Shown here: positions 1 through 10,327 of the stretch, in pieces
Layout of the letters: every line of letters starts with the position of its first letter
Numbering within the stretch: the first letter of the stretch is position 1
NCBI GenBank assembly: GCA_965284365.1
Contig: OZ260079.1
Span: 5,518,001 to 5,582,000 of the forward strand
Source: Phragmitibacter sp965284365
GTDB taxonomy: Bacteria > Verrucomicrobiota > Verrucomicrobiia > Verrucomicrobiales > Verrucomicrobiaceae
DNA length: 64,000 nucleotides
Direction: 5' to 3'
Notes under the pieces: generated by a model
The model's input: the letters and a program-made list of their open reading frames with translations, nothing else
Database searches by the model: none
Told to the model about the DNA's origin: nothing
Translations under genes and position numbers: made by a program

Positions 1-161
1 ACCTAAGGGAAAGTGCTTGGGATCCTGATCCCCGCTGATTCCCAGCCTCGCAAAAAGCATCGGCTCCATGAGTCATAAACCTCGCACGACAGCGCGTCTC
101 TCAGCACCTTCCCCCAAGAAACCCCCTCGACAAATCCACCGCCTCGTGCGAAAACGCGCCC

Positions 162-824
162 ATGAAAGTCTCGCTTCTCTCATTATTCGCAGTTTTCACC
201 CTCAGTGCCGCGGCCTTTGCCGAGGAAGGATGGGTCTCCATGTTCAACGGCAAAGACCTCACCGGCTGGAAGGCTAATTCCGCCACCGAGGAAAAACCCG
301 ACGAAAAGGCCAATGCCTTCTCCGTTGAAAACGGCGAACTCAAAGTGGCCGGCGGTCGCGCCCACCTCTTCTATGTCGGTGAAGATGGCAAAGCCTCCTT
401 CAAGAACTTTGAATTCAAAGCCAAGGTGAAGACCACCCCCGGCGCCAACTCCGGCCTCTATTTCCACACGCAATTCGAAGAAAAAGGCTGGCCTTCCAAA
501 GGCTACGAGTGCCAGGTGAATGCCACCCACACCGACAAGAAGAAGACTGGCGGTCTCTATGCCGTGAAGGACGTCATGGACAATGCCCCTAACGTTGACA
601 ACGAGTGGTTCGACTACTCCATCAAGGTCGTGGGCAAGCACGTCACTATCAAGATCAACGACAAAGTGACCGTGGACTGGGAAGAACCCGCCGATTGGGA
701 TCCATCCAAGACTCTGAAGAACATGGACGGCCGCAAGATCAGCGAAGGCACCATCGCCATCCAGGGCCACGACCCCAAGAGCATCGTATTCTACAAGGAC
801 CTTTTCATCAAAGCCCTCCCCTAA
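162..824 (+). CDS. Secreted DUF1080 (3-keto-disaccharide hydrolase-like) protein
   Basis: The 220-residue protein opens with a Sec signal peptide (Lys at position 2, a hydrophobic stretch, cleavage near AFA-EEG). The rest is one DUF1080 domain, a concanavalin-like jelly roll. Family hallmarks visible are GWVSMFNGKDLTGWK near residue 24, the NSGLYFHTQ strand in the middle, and a C-terminal strand ending in VFYKDLFIKAL. The family is strongly expanded in Verrucomicrobia and Planctomycetes, and members act on or bind carbohydrates outside the cytoplasm; the substrate here cannot be told. A second, diverged copy lies at 13633-14334. The ATG at 162 is chosen because the signal peptide begins there. 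The gene seems to stand alone. Confidence 0.88.
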   Translation: MKVSLLSLFAVFTLSAAAFAEEGWVSMFNGKDLTGWKANSATEEKPDEKANAFSVENGELKVAGGRAHLFYVGEDGKASFKNFEFKAKVKTTPGANSGLYFHTQFEEKGWPSKGYECQVNATHTDKKKTGGLYAVKDVMDNAPNVDNEWFDYSIKVVGKHVTIKINDKVTVDWEEPADWDPSKTLKNMDGRKISEGTIAIQGHDPKSIVFYKDLFIKALP

Positions 825-874
825 AGTAAGGCAAGGCTAGGGATAGCAAAGCAGCCGGGCCAGGCCCTTCCGCT

Positions 875-1012
875 TTATTCCTTATCCTTGGCATTGCATT
901 TGAGGCAGGATTTCCCATCTTTACCCCGGTAGATGCCCCCCTGCCCCGTTTGCATGTGAATGCGGATTGGGCAGTGGCGATGGTGCAGACGGCGTTCAGT
1001 TCCCTCGGGCAC
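875..1012 (-). CDS. Possible 45-residue small protein, Cys/His-rich (uncertain)
   Basis: A GTG-started frame of 45 codons runs divergently from the Hsp33 gene and overlaps only its upstream region. Its C-terminal half (HCPIRIHMQTGQGG, then GKDGKSCLKCNAKDKE) has the look of a structured metal-binding peptide: a CP..H motif followed by a CLKC knuckle. A purine-rich GGGAGA lies about 13 bases before the GTG. There is no homology evidence available to me, so it could be chance; it is listed because the composition is protein-like and the space is otherwise unexplained. Confidence 0.22.
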   Translation of the reverse strand: MPEGTERRLHHRHCPIRIHMQTGQGGIYRGKDGKSCLKCNAKDKE

Positions 1013-1063
1013 GCGCCGTCTTTGCCATCTCCCGTTCCAGCTCCTCTCATTCTCTTTCTTTTC

Positions 1064-1849
1064 ATGGCCGATCCCCACGCAAGCGTCACTGAAGTCCGCA
1101 CCTATTTTGTGCGGGGACGCAATGCTCTGTTGGCCCGCGGCGACTTTGAGCCCCTGTACATCGACTACTACCTGCATCTGGCGGACTACGGCCTGCGCTA
1201 TGAAGGCCAGAGCGATCAGATGTTTAAGGAAGTGCTAGCCGCGCTCACGCTCCACCTCGCCTCCCGACCTCAGGATGAAGGCTGCGGTTGGACCCTGAAC
1301 TTTCACAAGCCTCACGTGAACTTCTTCGTCACGGGCACCAGCCGCCCCGGCCATGTCGCTGGACGTGTCTTCACGGAAGACGTGCGCGATTTCGGGAAGA
1401 ACCTCTTCATCTCCCAGGCCACTCGCAACGGCAAGACCGAACGCCAAAGCATTGTAGAGTTCAATGGCACCGACATCTTCCGCACCGTTGAGACCTATTA
1501 CAAGCAGAGCGAGCAGCGCCTCGCCCGTCTCTTCCGCCATGCCGGGGAAGACTTCGTCATGGTCACCGCGCAGCCTGACTGCGATGAAGAATGGCTCGCC
1601 TCCCTCTCCGATAACGATATCCGCGATCTGGATAAGAAGGAAACGCTCAGCCTTCTGGAGCGCCGCTCCTATATCTGGCAGTGCGGATGCTCGGTGGAGC
1701 GCCTCTACCCCCTCCTGGGCAAGCTCAGCTCCGATGATTTGAACGACGCCTTTGGGGAAGACGAGATCATCACCATGACATGTCCCCGCTGCGGTGCCCG
1801 CTACCGCGCTGCCCGCGAACAATTTGAAGCCTGGCAGGAAAAGCAGTAA
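1064..1849 (+). CDS. hslO: Hsp33-type redox-regulated chaperone
   Basis: Hsp33 is a cytosolic holdase that is switched on by oxidative unfolding. The 261-residue protein has the usual length. Its C-terminal redox switch is complete: Cys207-Gly-Cys209, a 30-residue linker, then Cys240-Pro-Arg-Cys243, the canonical CXC-X(27-32)-CXXC zinc-binding pattern. The N-terminal part has the family's substrate-binding core, with weak conservation around a TGTSRPGHV segment where other family members have a glycine-rich strand. An in-frame upstream extension to 950 exists, but its sequence is not protein-like, so the ATG at 1064 (MADPHAS) is taken as the start. No co-transcribed neighbour is obvious; the next gene starts 144 bases downstream. 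Confidence 0.85.
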   Translation: MADPHASVTEVRTYFVRGRNALLARGDFEPLYIDYYLHLADYGLRYEGQSDQMFKEVLAALTLHLASRPQDEGCGWTLNFHKPHVNFFVTGTSRPGHVAGRVFTEDVRDFGKNLFISQATRNGKTERQSIVEFNGTDIFRTVETYYKQSEQRLARLFRHAGEDFVMVTAQPDCDEEWLASLSDNDIRDLDKKETLSLLERRSYIWQCGCSVERLYPLLGKLSSDDLNDAFGEDEIITMTCPRCGARYRAAREQFEAWQEKQ

Positions 1850-1993
1850 TGCTATGCACCTAGATAAATAAAGCCCGGTCTGCGGCGTTTATCCATCCCA
1901 TGACGAGTCGCGCCCTTGGTGCCGACCTCCTGACAAACTTTTTGCCATCCCCTCCGGAACTGCCACAATCGTGGCTCATCCTTCGCTACCTCC

Positions 1994-4666
1994 ATGTCCG
2001 ACGAATCCGAGTCCAAACCTCCGCTCGACCTCTCCAGCCTACAGCTTGTGCCCAAGTGGGTAGCTGACTTTGGCAAGTCCACTCCGTTTAAATCCTTTGA
2101 AGAGGGTGAAGGAGATTCACGCCGCGGTGGAGGTGGCCGTGGTCAGGGTCAAGGTCAGGGCGGCTTCGGCCGTCGCGATGACCGCCGTGGTCCGCCTCCT
2201 GCGGGGCGAGGTGGTTTTGGCGAACGCCGTAGCGGCGGTGGTGGCGGACAAGGCCAGGGTCAAGGACAAGGCCAGGATCGCCCGCGTGGTCCCCGTCCCG
2301 GTCCTGGTGGCCCGGGCAGTGGTGGTGGCTTCGCTGGTAAAGGCGGACAAGGTGCAGGCGCAGGCAGTTTTTCCCGTGACCAACGCGAAGGCGGCGGCGG
2401 CAGGCCTCCCTTCCGTGGGGGTGATCGTGATCGCGGTGGAGATCGTGGCCGCAGCGGTGGCGGACGTTTTGAGCGTGGTCAAGGCCAAGGCCATGGGCAA
2501 GGGCATTTCCATGATGCGCCTCCCAACATTCCCGGTCTAAATTCACAGGTCGAGCCCGAGTCGAAGGCGACCGAGGCCATGGGCGCGATGATCCGCAATG
2601 CCGGCAAGGCTTATAGTGTTTTCGATGCCGCGAAGCTCGTGCTCGCCAGTGGCGACCGTTTTCATGTGAAGTTCACGGTGGATAAGAACGGCCCGCAAAA
2701 GCTCTATTCGATCCCCGCCAATGGCTCCCTCTGGCTCAGCCGTGAGGAGGCACTCTCCCAGTTCATGCATAGCGATGGCATGAATGAGTTCTACCGCATG
2801 GAGCAGACGGAACTGGAGGAGCCCAAGGGCAACTTCACCAGCGTGGCCGTCTGCGGTCTGAGCGGCGAATTGCTCGGGCCTGCCAGCCATCACAGCTTCC
2901 AGACAAATGCCCACCGCATCCACCGCGAGCGGTATGGCAATATGAGCTTCGAGGACTACCGTCGTCGCATTCGCACCGACCAGACGCCCGAGGGCGTGGC
3001 GAAGTGGAAGGAATCTCAGAAGCACGGTCAGGAGTGGGTCTATATCACACACGCCGTCGAGGAAGGCTCCCCGACCGAGGCTGAGTCTGAGGCACAAGCT
3101 CAGGCCCCCCGCTTCAAGTCCCGTGCCGACATGGAAGCCCATTTCCGCAAGACCCACAGCGAAGGCCTGATTTACGAAACGCATGAACGCATCGTCCCGG
3201 GGAACATTCCCAAGGACCTGCTCAATCCCGGCCTGTATGCACATCTGCGCCGCGCCGTGGATGAAGCCCGCAAGCACCTATTGCAGACCGCGCAATTGCT
3301 CTGCGTTGGCTTTGAGCATCATGGCCTGAAGATTTTCAAGCGTCGTGGCGGCAAACTCTGGGTCAGCCGCACCCGTCCGCGTGCCCTCAATACCAGCATG
3401 GTCCTCTCCGACCGCGCCTCGCGCATCGTGTCCGTGGTAAAGGCCCAGCCGGGTATTCTTACTAAAGACCTGATCGAGGCCATCGCACCGTCCGAACCGG
3501 ACGCACCCAAGGCCGCTACAAAGGCCGCAGCAGCTCCTGCAGCGAAGACCGACCAATATGCAGCTGCTACCGCTGCCGCTGCAGCCTACTCTTCCACCTC
3601 CGCACATAACGAAGCAGAGAACACCTCGGAGCCGAACGCTGTCATCGCATCGTCCATTGAGTCCCGCATCCGCGCTGAAGAGCAAGCCGAAGCGGAAGCA
3701 AAAACGAAAGCAGACAAAACGGAAATTGGAGCCGTGGCTGCGACAGAAACAGAATCAGAGTCTCCTGAGTCTGATTCCGCATCTCCCACATCCGAGCAGC
3801 CAGTCGCTGAGCCCGTTGATGAGCAAGCTGAAGCAGGGGCTGAGGCTGAAGAGCCAGCCGCTGCGCAGGAAGAAACGCCTGAGGTTGCGCCAGCACCGGA
3901 ACCAGCCCCTTCTCTCTTTGCTGTCAAAACCCCGCCCATGCCTGCCGCCCCTTCGCCGGCACCCCATGAACTTTCGACTGCTCAACTGCAGGTCTTGAAA
4001 GATCTCCATTGGCTCAACAGCGAAGGTTACCTCATCGAATACGCCGACGGCGTCGTGTTCCCCGGCATCACCGATCCCCCACCCGCCAAGCCAAAAGCGA
4101 AGAAGGAACCTTCACCACGCGCGGAAGGAACCGCCGAAGCTGGAGCTTCTACCGAGACCGCCTCCGATGCCGAAAACGAATTAGGCCCCGAAGACGCCAC
4201 GGAAGAAACCATCCAAGAATCCGACTCCAGCGTTTCCTCCGAAGGCCGTTCATCATCTGCCGAACCAGAATCGGAAGAAGAAGATGCTTCACACGAGGCG
4301 GAAGAAAGCTCACCAGACACCGCAGAAGAACCTACTTCTACGGCAAAGTCCGAATCCCTCTCGTCCGTTGAAGACGACACAGACTTGGACTCCCTCCTGC
4401 CTCCAACTGACGACGAAGATGAAACTCCTACACCCGTAGAAGAGGGAGCCCCCGACCAGCCCGAAGCCGCATCTACGACAACTTCCCCTGCAACCGCCGA
4501 CGAAGAAGCGGAAGAGGAAGAAAGCACCCTCGGCCCCGAAGACGCCACCGATACCGTCATCCTCGAAGAAGACTCTACCGTCACCACTTCAGACACCGAC
4601 GCCGGCCATCGCCCTCCTGCCAGCACCCCGCCACAAGATACCGATTCCGACTCGTCGAAGGCTTGA
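1994..4666 (+). CDS. Large low-complexity protein with RGG-like head, conserved core, split winged helix and acidic tail
   Basis: An 890-residue protein I cannot assign to a named family. Residues about 35-180 are a basic Gly/Arg/Gln-rich region (RGG, GQGQGQ, GGDRDRGG blocks) like those of RNA-binding proteins. Residues about 185-475 form an ordered core with well-mixed composition (for example YSIPANGSLWLSREEA). At about 475-492, RIVSVVKAQPGILTKDLIEAI looks like the first two helices of a winged helix; at about 659-692, LQVLKDLHWLNSEGYLIEYADGVVF looks like its recognition helix and wing. The two halves are separated by about 160 Ala/Glu-rich disordered residues. The tail (700-890) is strongly acidic and contains a duplicated LGPEDAT block near 729 and 845. 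A nucleic-acid-binding role is an inference from composition only. The DUF4288 gene follows after 33 bases and may share the transcript. Confidence 0.85.
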   Translation: MSDESESKPPLDLSSLQLVPKWVADFGKSTPFKSFEEGEGDSRRGGGGRGQGQGQGGFGRRDDRRGPPPAGRGGFGERRSGGGGGQGQGQGQGQDRPRGPRPGPGGPGSGGGFAGKGGQGAGAGSFSRDQREGGGGRPPFRGGDRDRGGDRGRSGGGRFERGQGQGHGQGHFHDAPPNIPGLNSQVEPESKATEAMGAMIRNAGKAYSVFDAAKLVLASGDRFHVKFTVDKNGPQKLYSIPANGSLWLSREEALSQFMHSDGMNEFYRMEQTELEEPKGNFTSVAVCGLSGELLGPASHHSFQTNAHRIHRERYGNMSFEDYRRRIRTDQTPEGVAKWKESQKHGQEWVYITHAVEEGSPTEAESEAQAQAPRFKSRADMEAHFRKTHSEGLIYETHERIVPGNIPKDLLNPGLYAHLRRAVDEARKHLLQTAQLLCVGFEHHGLKIFKRRGGKLWVSRTRPRALNTSMVLSDRASRIVSVVKAQPGILTKDLIEAIAPSEPDAPKAATKAAAAPAAKTDQYAAATAAAAAYSSTSAHNEAENTSEPNAVIASSIESRIRAEEQAEAEAKTKADKTEIGAVAATETESESPESDSASPTSEQPVAEPVDEQAEAGAEAEEPAAAQEETPEVAPAPEPAPSLFAVKTPPMPAAPSPAPHELSTAQLQVLKDLHWLNSEGYLIEYADGVVFPGITDPPPAKPKAKKEPSPRAEGTAEAGASTETASDAENELGPEDATEETIQESDSSVSSEGRSSSAEPESEEEDASHEAEESSPDTAEEPTSTAKSESLSSVEDDTDLDSLLPPTDDEDETPTPVEEGAPDQPEAASTTTSPATADEEAEEEESTLGPEDATDTVILEEDSTVTTSDTDAGHRPPASTPPQDTDSDSSKA

Positions 4667-4699
4667 ACCCCACGGCAATTTGCCGACAATCGCGAGATC

Positions 4700-5068
4700 A
4701 TGAAAGGCAGTTCCGACGGCGAATCTTGGAATATGGAATGGTTCGCCGTCCGCTGCCTCTTCTCTCATCCAAGCCGCGCCATCGAGGCTGAGGGTAATCT
4801 CTATGAAGAGCGCATCACGCTTTGGATGACCACCGGATTTCGAGCGGCATTTGAGTTAGCCGAAGCGGAGGCCAATCAATACGCCCAAGAAAGCACCTGC
4901 GTCTTCATTGAAGCGACCGACGCCTTTAAGCTAGCTGAAAAAGCGATCCAAGGCTCCGAAGTCTGGTCGAAAATTCGGTCGAGCCACATGGACCCCCATC
5001 TATACGTGAACACCTTTTGCAACACGAACCAGGATCGCGTGAGCGAACTGGGAGATGATGAAGATTAA
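4700..5068 (+). CDS. DUF4288 domain protein
   Basis: A 122-residue cytoplasmic protein. WFAVRCLF near the N-terminus, then LYEERITLWMT and an EAEANQYAQE helix, match the DUF4288 pattern (WYAVR..., YEER.TLW, Glu/Ala-rich helix). The family is small and its role is unknown; members are often carried as single genes. No catalytic residues are evident and there is no signal peptide. The ATG at 4700 is used, but Met12 at 4733, directly before EWFAVR, would give a protein closer to the usual family length. It follows the large low-complexity gene by 33 bases in the same direction. Confidence 0.7.
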   Translation: MKGSSDGESWNMEWFAVRCLFSHPSRAIEAEGNLYEERITLWMTTGFRAAFELAEAEANQYAQESTCVFIEATDAFKLAEKAIQGSEVWSKIRSSHMDPHLYVNTFCNTNQDRVSELGDDED

Positions 5069-5375
5069 GCAGGTCACTGACCTTTCGGAAGGCGGCGCAG
5101 CCGCAAGCGCGGAGCCGTGGTGCCGGGTGTCTCACACGGCTTCACCGTCGCACCACCCCCGCCTCCCCCTCATATTCCGGCGCCATCCGTCTCCTCGCGT
5201 CATTCCACCCCACAACTTCACCACACACACCCTTTGTGCCTTAGTGCCTTTGTGTGAGGAAAAGCATTACACCACACCCGCCCCACACCTCTTCTAGCCC
5301 CCGACCTCCTCATCCTCCACCACCAGCTCCTCCTCCTTTCCTTTGCCAAAATCCCCACCCTGCCTAGCTTGACTC
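5069..5375. other. Intergenic, no gene seen; contains a dispersed-repeat-like segment
   Basis: This 307-base gap before asnS holds no plausible reading frame. Around 5229-5262 a CCTTTGTGCCTTAGTGCC-type segment resembles, in degenerate form, the CTTCGCGTCTTCGCGG element found at 10269 and 56878. The rest is pyrimidine-rich on the plus strand, with no clear hairpin. Confidence 0.4.
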
Positions 5376-6740
<1,365 letters not shown>

Positions 6741-6762
6741 CGTCGCCGCAGTACTCTCTTTT

Positions 6763-6791
6763 TAAGGAGCGGCGGTTTTCAACCGCCGAAG
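6763..6791. repeat. Short palindromic intergenic repeat after asnS
   Basis: An AAGGAGCGGCGG - TTTTCAA - CCGCCG hairpin begins 22 bases past the asnS stop codon and follows a run of T. The GGAGCGG(C) edge is shared with the REP-like elements at 34207 and, more loosely, 18371. It may act as a transcript end for asnS, though no T-run follows the stem. Confidence 0.5.
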
Positions 6792-6861
6792 GCCACACCC
6801 ATGATGGAGACTAACTCCAACTATCCGCCTCCACCCGAATTCCCTCCTCTTCCCCTTTCGT

Positions 6862-7728
6862 ATGAAACTCCGGGTTCTCTCGTTCCTGACTCTGCTCCTC
6901 ACCGTCGCAGCGCTGCGAGCAGCCGAAGAAGTAGAAGACAAAAACCCGCTAGAGATTGAACTCGTCAGTGAAGTGACGAGCATCCAGCCAGGCAAACCGT
7001 TCTACGCCGCTCTCCATCTCAAGCATCCGGAAGGCTACCACACCTATTGGAAGGAACCGGGCATCGTCGGTGTGCCCACCGGCATCAAATGGAAACTGCC
7101 CAAAGGCTGGAAAGCTGACGCCATTGAGTGGCCCGAGCCGGAGCTCATCTACATGTTCCAGATCAAGGCCCAAGGTTATCATGGTGAGCGTGTCCTGCCC
7201 ATCAAACTGACGCCACCGAACGATCTCACCGCAGGCACGAACGTCACCCTGAGCGGACTGGCCACCTGGATGTGCTGCGGTCGCGACTGCAATCCGGGTT
7301 ATGAGGAACTGACCATGACGGTGCCCGTGAAAGCGGAAGCTCCTGCTGCCGACAAACGCTGGCAGAAGCTTTTTGCCGAGGCTCGTGCCGCTAAGCCAGC
7401 GGAATTAGAAGGCTGGGCAGTGAAGGCGAAAATGGAAGGTAAAGTTGGCGTGACCCTTCAACTCAAGCCTGTGTCAGAGACGGCCCGAATTCAAGCGGCG
7501 AAGATTAAAGACATCATCTTCTACACCGAGGATGGTTTCATCCACTCTGACAAGGATCAGCCACTTACTCGAAATGAGGATGGCTCCATCACCATGACCC
7601 TCGCAATCTCCGATTCTGGTCCTTCCACTCCCCCTACCAAGCTTCTCGGACAGGTGCAGACGGATCAAGGCTGGCTGGCAAAAGGCGCCCCCCGCACGTT
7701 CCGCATTGCGCCAGCAATCGAACCGTGA
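6862..7728 (+). CDS. Stand-alone DsbD N-terminal (alpha) domain protein, exported
   Basis: A 288-residue protein with a Sec signal peptide (MKLRVLSFLTLLLTVAALRA). The mature part matches the periplasmic alpha domain of thiol:disulfide interchange proteins DsbD/ScsB: SIQPGKPFYAALHLKHPEGYHTYW, then GYHGE, then a Cys-rich ATWMCCGRDCNPGYEELT segment. In full-length DsbD this domain is followed by an eight-helix membrane domain and a thioredoxin domain; both are absent, and the next gene is a peptidase. The Cys-Cys-X3-Cys arrangement differs from the usual DsbD alpha-domain pair. It probably takes part in extracytoplasmic thiol or copper chemistry together with a membrane partner encoded elsewhere; that is inference. 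Confidence 0.78.
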   Translation: MKLRVLSFLTLLLTVAALRAAEEVEDKNPLEIELVSEVTSIQPGKPFYAALHLKHPEGYHTYWKEPGIVGVPTGIKWKLPKGWKADAIEWPEPELIYMFQIKAQGYHGERVLPIKLTPPNDLTAGTNVTLSGLATWMCCGRDCNPGYEELTMTVPVKAEAPAADKRWQKLFAEARAAKPAELEGWAVKAKMEGKVGVTLQLKPVSETARIQAAKIKDIIFYTEDGFIHSDKDQPLTRNEDGSITMTLAISDSGPSTPPTKLLGQVQTDQGWLAKGAPRTFRIAPAIEP

Positions 7729-7783
7729 CGCTTGACGACTCTGTCTGTCCAGCCCATCTCCTGTCTGGAGTAACTGATTAAGT

Positions 7784-9946
7784 ATGATCCGCTTTCCCCG
7801 CACCATGCCGTCTCACCGCACCGCCTGGCCCTGCATCGCCGCCCTCCCTATTCTTTGCCTCTCGCTCATGTTTACTGAACTTTCCGCCGAGATCCCGGCG
7901 CCACCCGTTGCCAAAAAGGTTCCTTTCACCCACCGCGAGCATGGCGTGGAACGGCCGGACGACTTCGCCTGGTTGCGGAAGAAAAAGGAACCGGCGGTGA
8001 AGCAATACGTCAAAGCGGAGAATGCCTACACCGAAGCGGTCATGGCTCCGCTTAAACCACTGCAGGACACTCTCTACAAGGAAATGCGCGCCCGCATGGT
8101 GGATGAGGACATCAGCGTCCCGGTGCGCAGAGGCAAGTATCTCTTTTTCTCGAAGTACCCCGCCGGGGCGGACTACGAATGCTTCTACCGGAAGGAAAAT
8201 GAAAAGGCTCCAGATGAACTGATTTTGGACGAGAATGTCCGCGCCAAGGGCAAGCCGAACTATCAAACTGGCGGTGGCTCCGTCAGCCTGGATGACCGCC
8301 TCTATGCCTGGAAGGAAAATGACGATGGCACGGATATCTACACCCTCCGCGTGCTGGAGATTGCCACCGGCAAACTGCTGCCGGATGAAGTGGGAAACAC
8401 GGCCAATGACAGCCCTGCGGTATGGGCCAATGACAATAAAACGCTTTTCTATACCGAAGCGGATGACACGCAACGATCCTGGCGCGTGAAGCGGCATACC
8501 CTGGGCGAACCCGCCACGCAGGATGTAGTGGTGTATGAAGAGGCGGATGCCCGCTTCTCCGTTGATGTCTCCCCAACCAAGAGCCGCAAATATATTGTCA
8601 TCGAGGCCGCCACCATGGATACCTCCGAGACATGGCTCATCCCCTCGGACCAGCCTCACGCAAAACCGGAAGTGATCGTCAAGCGCCGCGACGGTATTGA
8701 ATACGACGTCACCCATCATGACACCGGTTGGTACATCACCAGCAATGAAGACGGCGCCACCAATGGCAAACTCTGGCTCGCGCCTGAGGATAAGCCCGGC
8801 CGTGAGAACTGGAAGGAAGTCTGGCCCTATGATGAAACCCTCTCCTTGGAGGGGGTAGACTCCTTTGCAGACTATTTGGTGGTATCCGTGCGCAAACAGG
8901 GAGAACCCGGACTCTTCATCGTGGATCCAAAGTCACATGAGCGCCGCTGGATGATCGCCCCGGAGAAAGGCGCGGCTTTGGAGGCTGAGTACACACCGGA
9001 CTATCACGCCACGGCTTACCGTGTGTCCTATGAATCCTTCCTGACGCCTTACACGGTGGCCGACATGGATCTGAAGACTGGCGCCTTCACCGTTCTCAAA
9101 CGCAAGGAAGTGCCTTCGGGGTTCGATCCCACGAAGTATCAAACCGTCTTCACGGAAGCCACGGCCAAGGACGGCACAAAGATCCCCATTTGGATGGCGT
9201 TGCCGAAAGATCATCCCAAAGATGGCTCTGGCGGTCTGCTGTTGGATGGCTACGGCGCGTATGGCATGGCCTCCGACCCATCGTTCGATACGGACATCTT
9301 TAGCCTCCTGGATCGCGGCGTCGGCTTCGCCATCGCCCAAATTCGCGGCGGCGGTGAGTTCGGCCGAACCTGGTATGAAGCGGGCAAACTGCAACGCAAG
9401 GTGACCACCTTCACAGACTACATCGCGTGCGCGGAACATCTCATCAAGGAAGGCTATACCTCCCCAGCCCAGCTTTGCGGATATGGTGGCAGCGCCGGCG
9501 GTCTGGTGGTCGGTTACGCCGTCAATGAACGTCCCGATCTCTTCCGCGCCTTCATCGCGGATGTGCCCTTTGTCGATGCCCTTAACACCATGCTTGATGC
9601 CAGCATCCCGCTCACTACGGGTGAGTATGATGAGTGGGGCAATCCCGAGGCCGACGAAGAGGTCTTCAAGCGGATGCGCACGTATGCGCCATATGAAAAT
9701 GTAAAACCGCAGGCCTATCCTTCCATCCTCGTCCTGGCAGGCTGGAATGATCCCCGGGTGCCCTATTGGGAACCCGCCAAATGGGTGGCGAAAATGCGCA
9801 GCCTGAAGACCGATAAAAACCTCCTCCTTCTCAAGACCAACTTCGACGCCGGCCACGGCGGAACCTCCGGCCGCTACGGCTTCCTCAAGGACATCGCCTT
9901 CGAATACGCCTACCTTCTAAAAGAATTAGGCCGCGCCGGGAAGTGA
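7784..9946 (+). CDS. S9 family oligopeptidase (prolyl oligopeptidase/oligopeptidase B type), exported
   Basis: A 720-residue serine peptidase. A signal-like segment covers residues 1-36 (HRTAWPCIAALPILCLSLMF, ending near LSAE). The N-terminal seven-bladed propeller region (about 80-440) limits access to short peptides. The C-terminal alpha/beta-hydrolase domain carries the triad: Ser570 in GYGGSAGGLV, Asp656 in AGWNDPRVPYWEP and His691 in DAGHGGTSGRYG. The GGSAGG box and RVPYWEP segment favour the oligopeptidase B branch over true prolyl oligopeptidase. Length fits the family. It starts 55 bases after the DsbD-alpha-like gene and may be co-transcribed; hydrolysis of extracytoplasmic peptides would fit the peptide-import operons further on. 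Confidence 0.9.
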   Translation: MIRFPRTMPSHRTAWPCIAALPILCLSLMFTELSAEIPAPPVAKKVPFTHREHGVERPDDFAWLRKKKEPAVKQYVKAENAYTEAVMAPLKPLQDTLYKEMRARMVDEDISVPVRRGKYLFFSKYPAGADYECFYRKENEKAPDELILDENVRAKGKPNYQTGGGSVSLDDRLYAWKENDDGTDIYTLRVLEIATGKLLPDEVGNTANDSPAVWANDNKTLFYTEADDTQRSWRVKRHTLGEPATQDVVVYEEADARFSVDVSPTKSRKYIVIEAATMDTSETWLIPSDQPHAKPEVIVKRRDGIEYDVTHHDTGWYITSNEDGATNGKLWLAPEDKPGRENWKEVWPYDETLSLEGVDSFADYLVVSVRKQGEPGLFIVDPKSHERRWMIAPEKGAALEAEYTPDYHATAYRVSYESFLTPYTVADMDLKTGAFTVLKRKEVPSGFDPTKYQTVFTEATAKDGTKIPIWMALPKDHPKDGSGGLLLDGYGAYGMASDPSFDTDIFSLLDRGVGFAIAQIRGGGEFGRTWYEAGKLQRKVTTFTDYIACAEHLIKEGYTSPAQLCGYGGSAGGLVVGYAVNERPDLFRAFIADVPFVDALNTMLDASIPLTTGEYDEWGNPEADEEVFKRMRTYAPYENVKPQAYPSILVLAGWNDPRVPYWEPAKWVAKMRSLKTDKNLLLLKTNFDAGHGGTSGRYGFLKDIAFEYAYLLKELGRAGK

Positions 9947-10097
9947 AGTCAGGGGACGGATCACGTCACGGAGCTTGCGAGCCTTTACTATTCTCACACC
10001 AAGCCAGGAAGTCACAAAGAGTGGTCCAAGGCCAATCCGAGCTTAGTTAGTCCTCTATATTTGTTAGGCGAAAAAGCCTGGCAAACCCACGACAATC

Positions 10098-10157
10098 TGG
10101 AGTGCGGTAGCTTGGCTACCGCTTTGTGGTTGGGGGAGCTTGCTCCGACGGGCGCGG
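10098..10157. repeat. REP-like double hairpin, GAGTGCGGT family
   Basis: The first stem is GCGGTAG-CTTGG-CTACCGC (10104-10122), followed by CTTTGTGG. The second is the perfect 12-base palindrome GGAGCTTGCTCC (about 10135-10146). The frame GGAGTGC[G/T]GT...CGCTTTGG recurs in modified form at 33028-33057 and 62021-62056, always between genes. Confidence 0.6.
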
Positions 10158-10268
10158 AGCGGCACCACCCCGGCCCCAAATCTTCCCCCACGCCCCAACC
10201 GCCCTCCTCATCCGTTGCCAACCCCTCCTCCTCTGGCAACTTCAGTCTACGCGTTTAACTACCACCCT

Positions 10269-10292
10269 CTTCGCGTCTTCGCGGTAAAAATC
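10269..10292. repeat. Dispersed intergenic 24-base element, copy 1
   Basis: This 24-base segment (CTTCGCGTCTTCGCGG followed by TAAAAATC) is identical to 56878-56901, in the same orientation. Looser relatives are seen at 62232-62254 and 5229-5262. All copies lie outside genes. Function is unknown. Confidence 0.6.
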
Positions 10293-10327
10293 AAACGCGA
10301 ATCCCCTCACCAAATCCTATCCCCACC

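Noticed and set aside
183..770. A 195-codon minus-strand frame opposite the first DUF1080 gene
   Set aside because: Antisense shadow; the DUF1080 domain on the plus strand is unambiguous.
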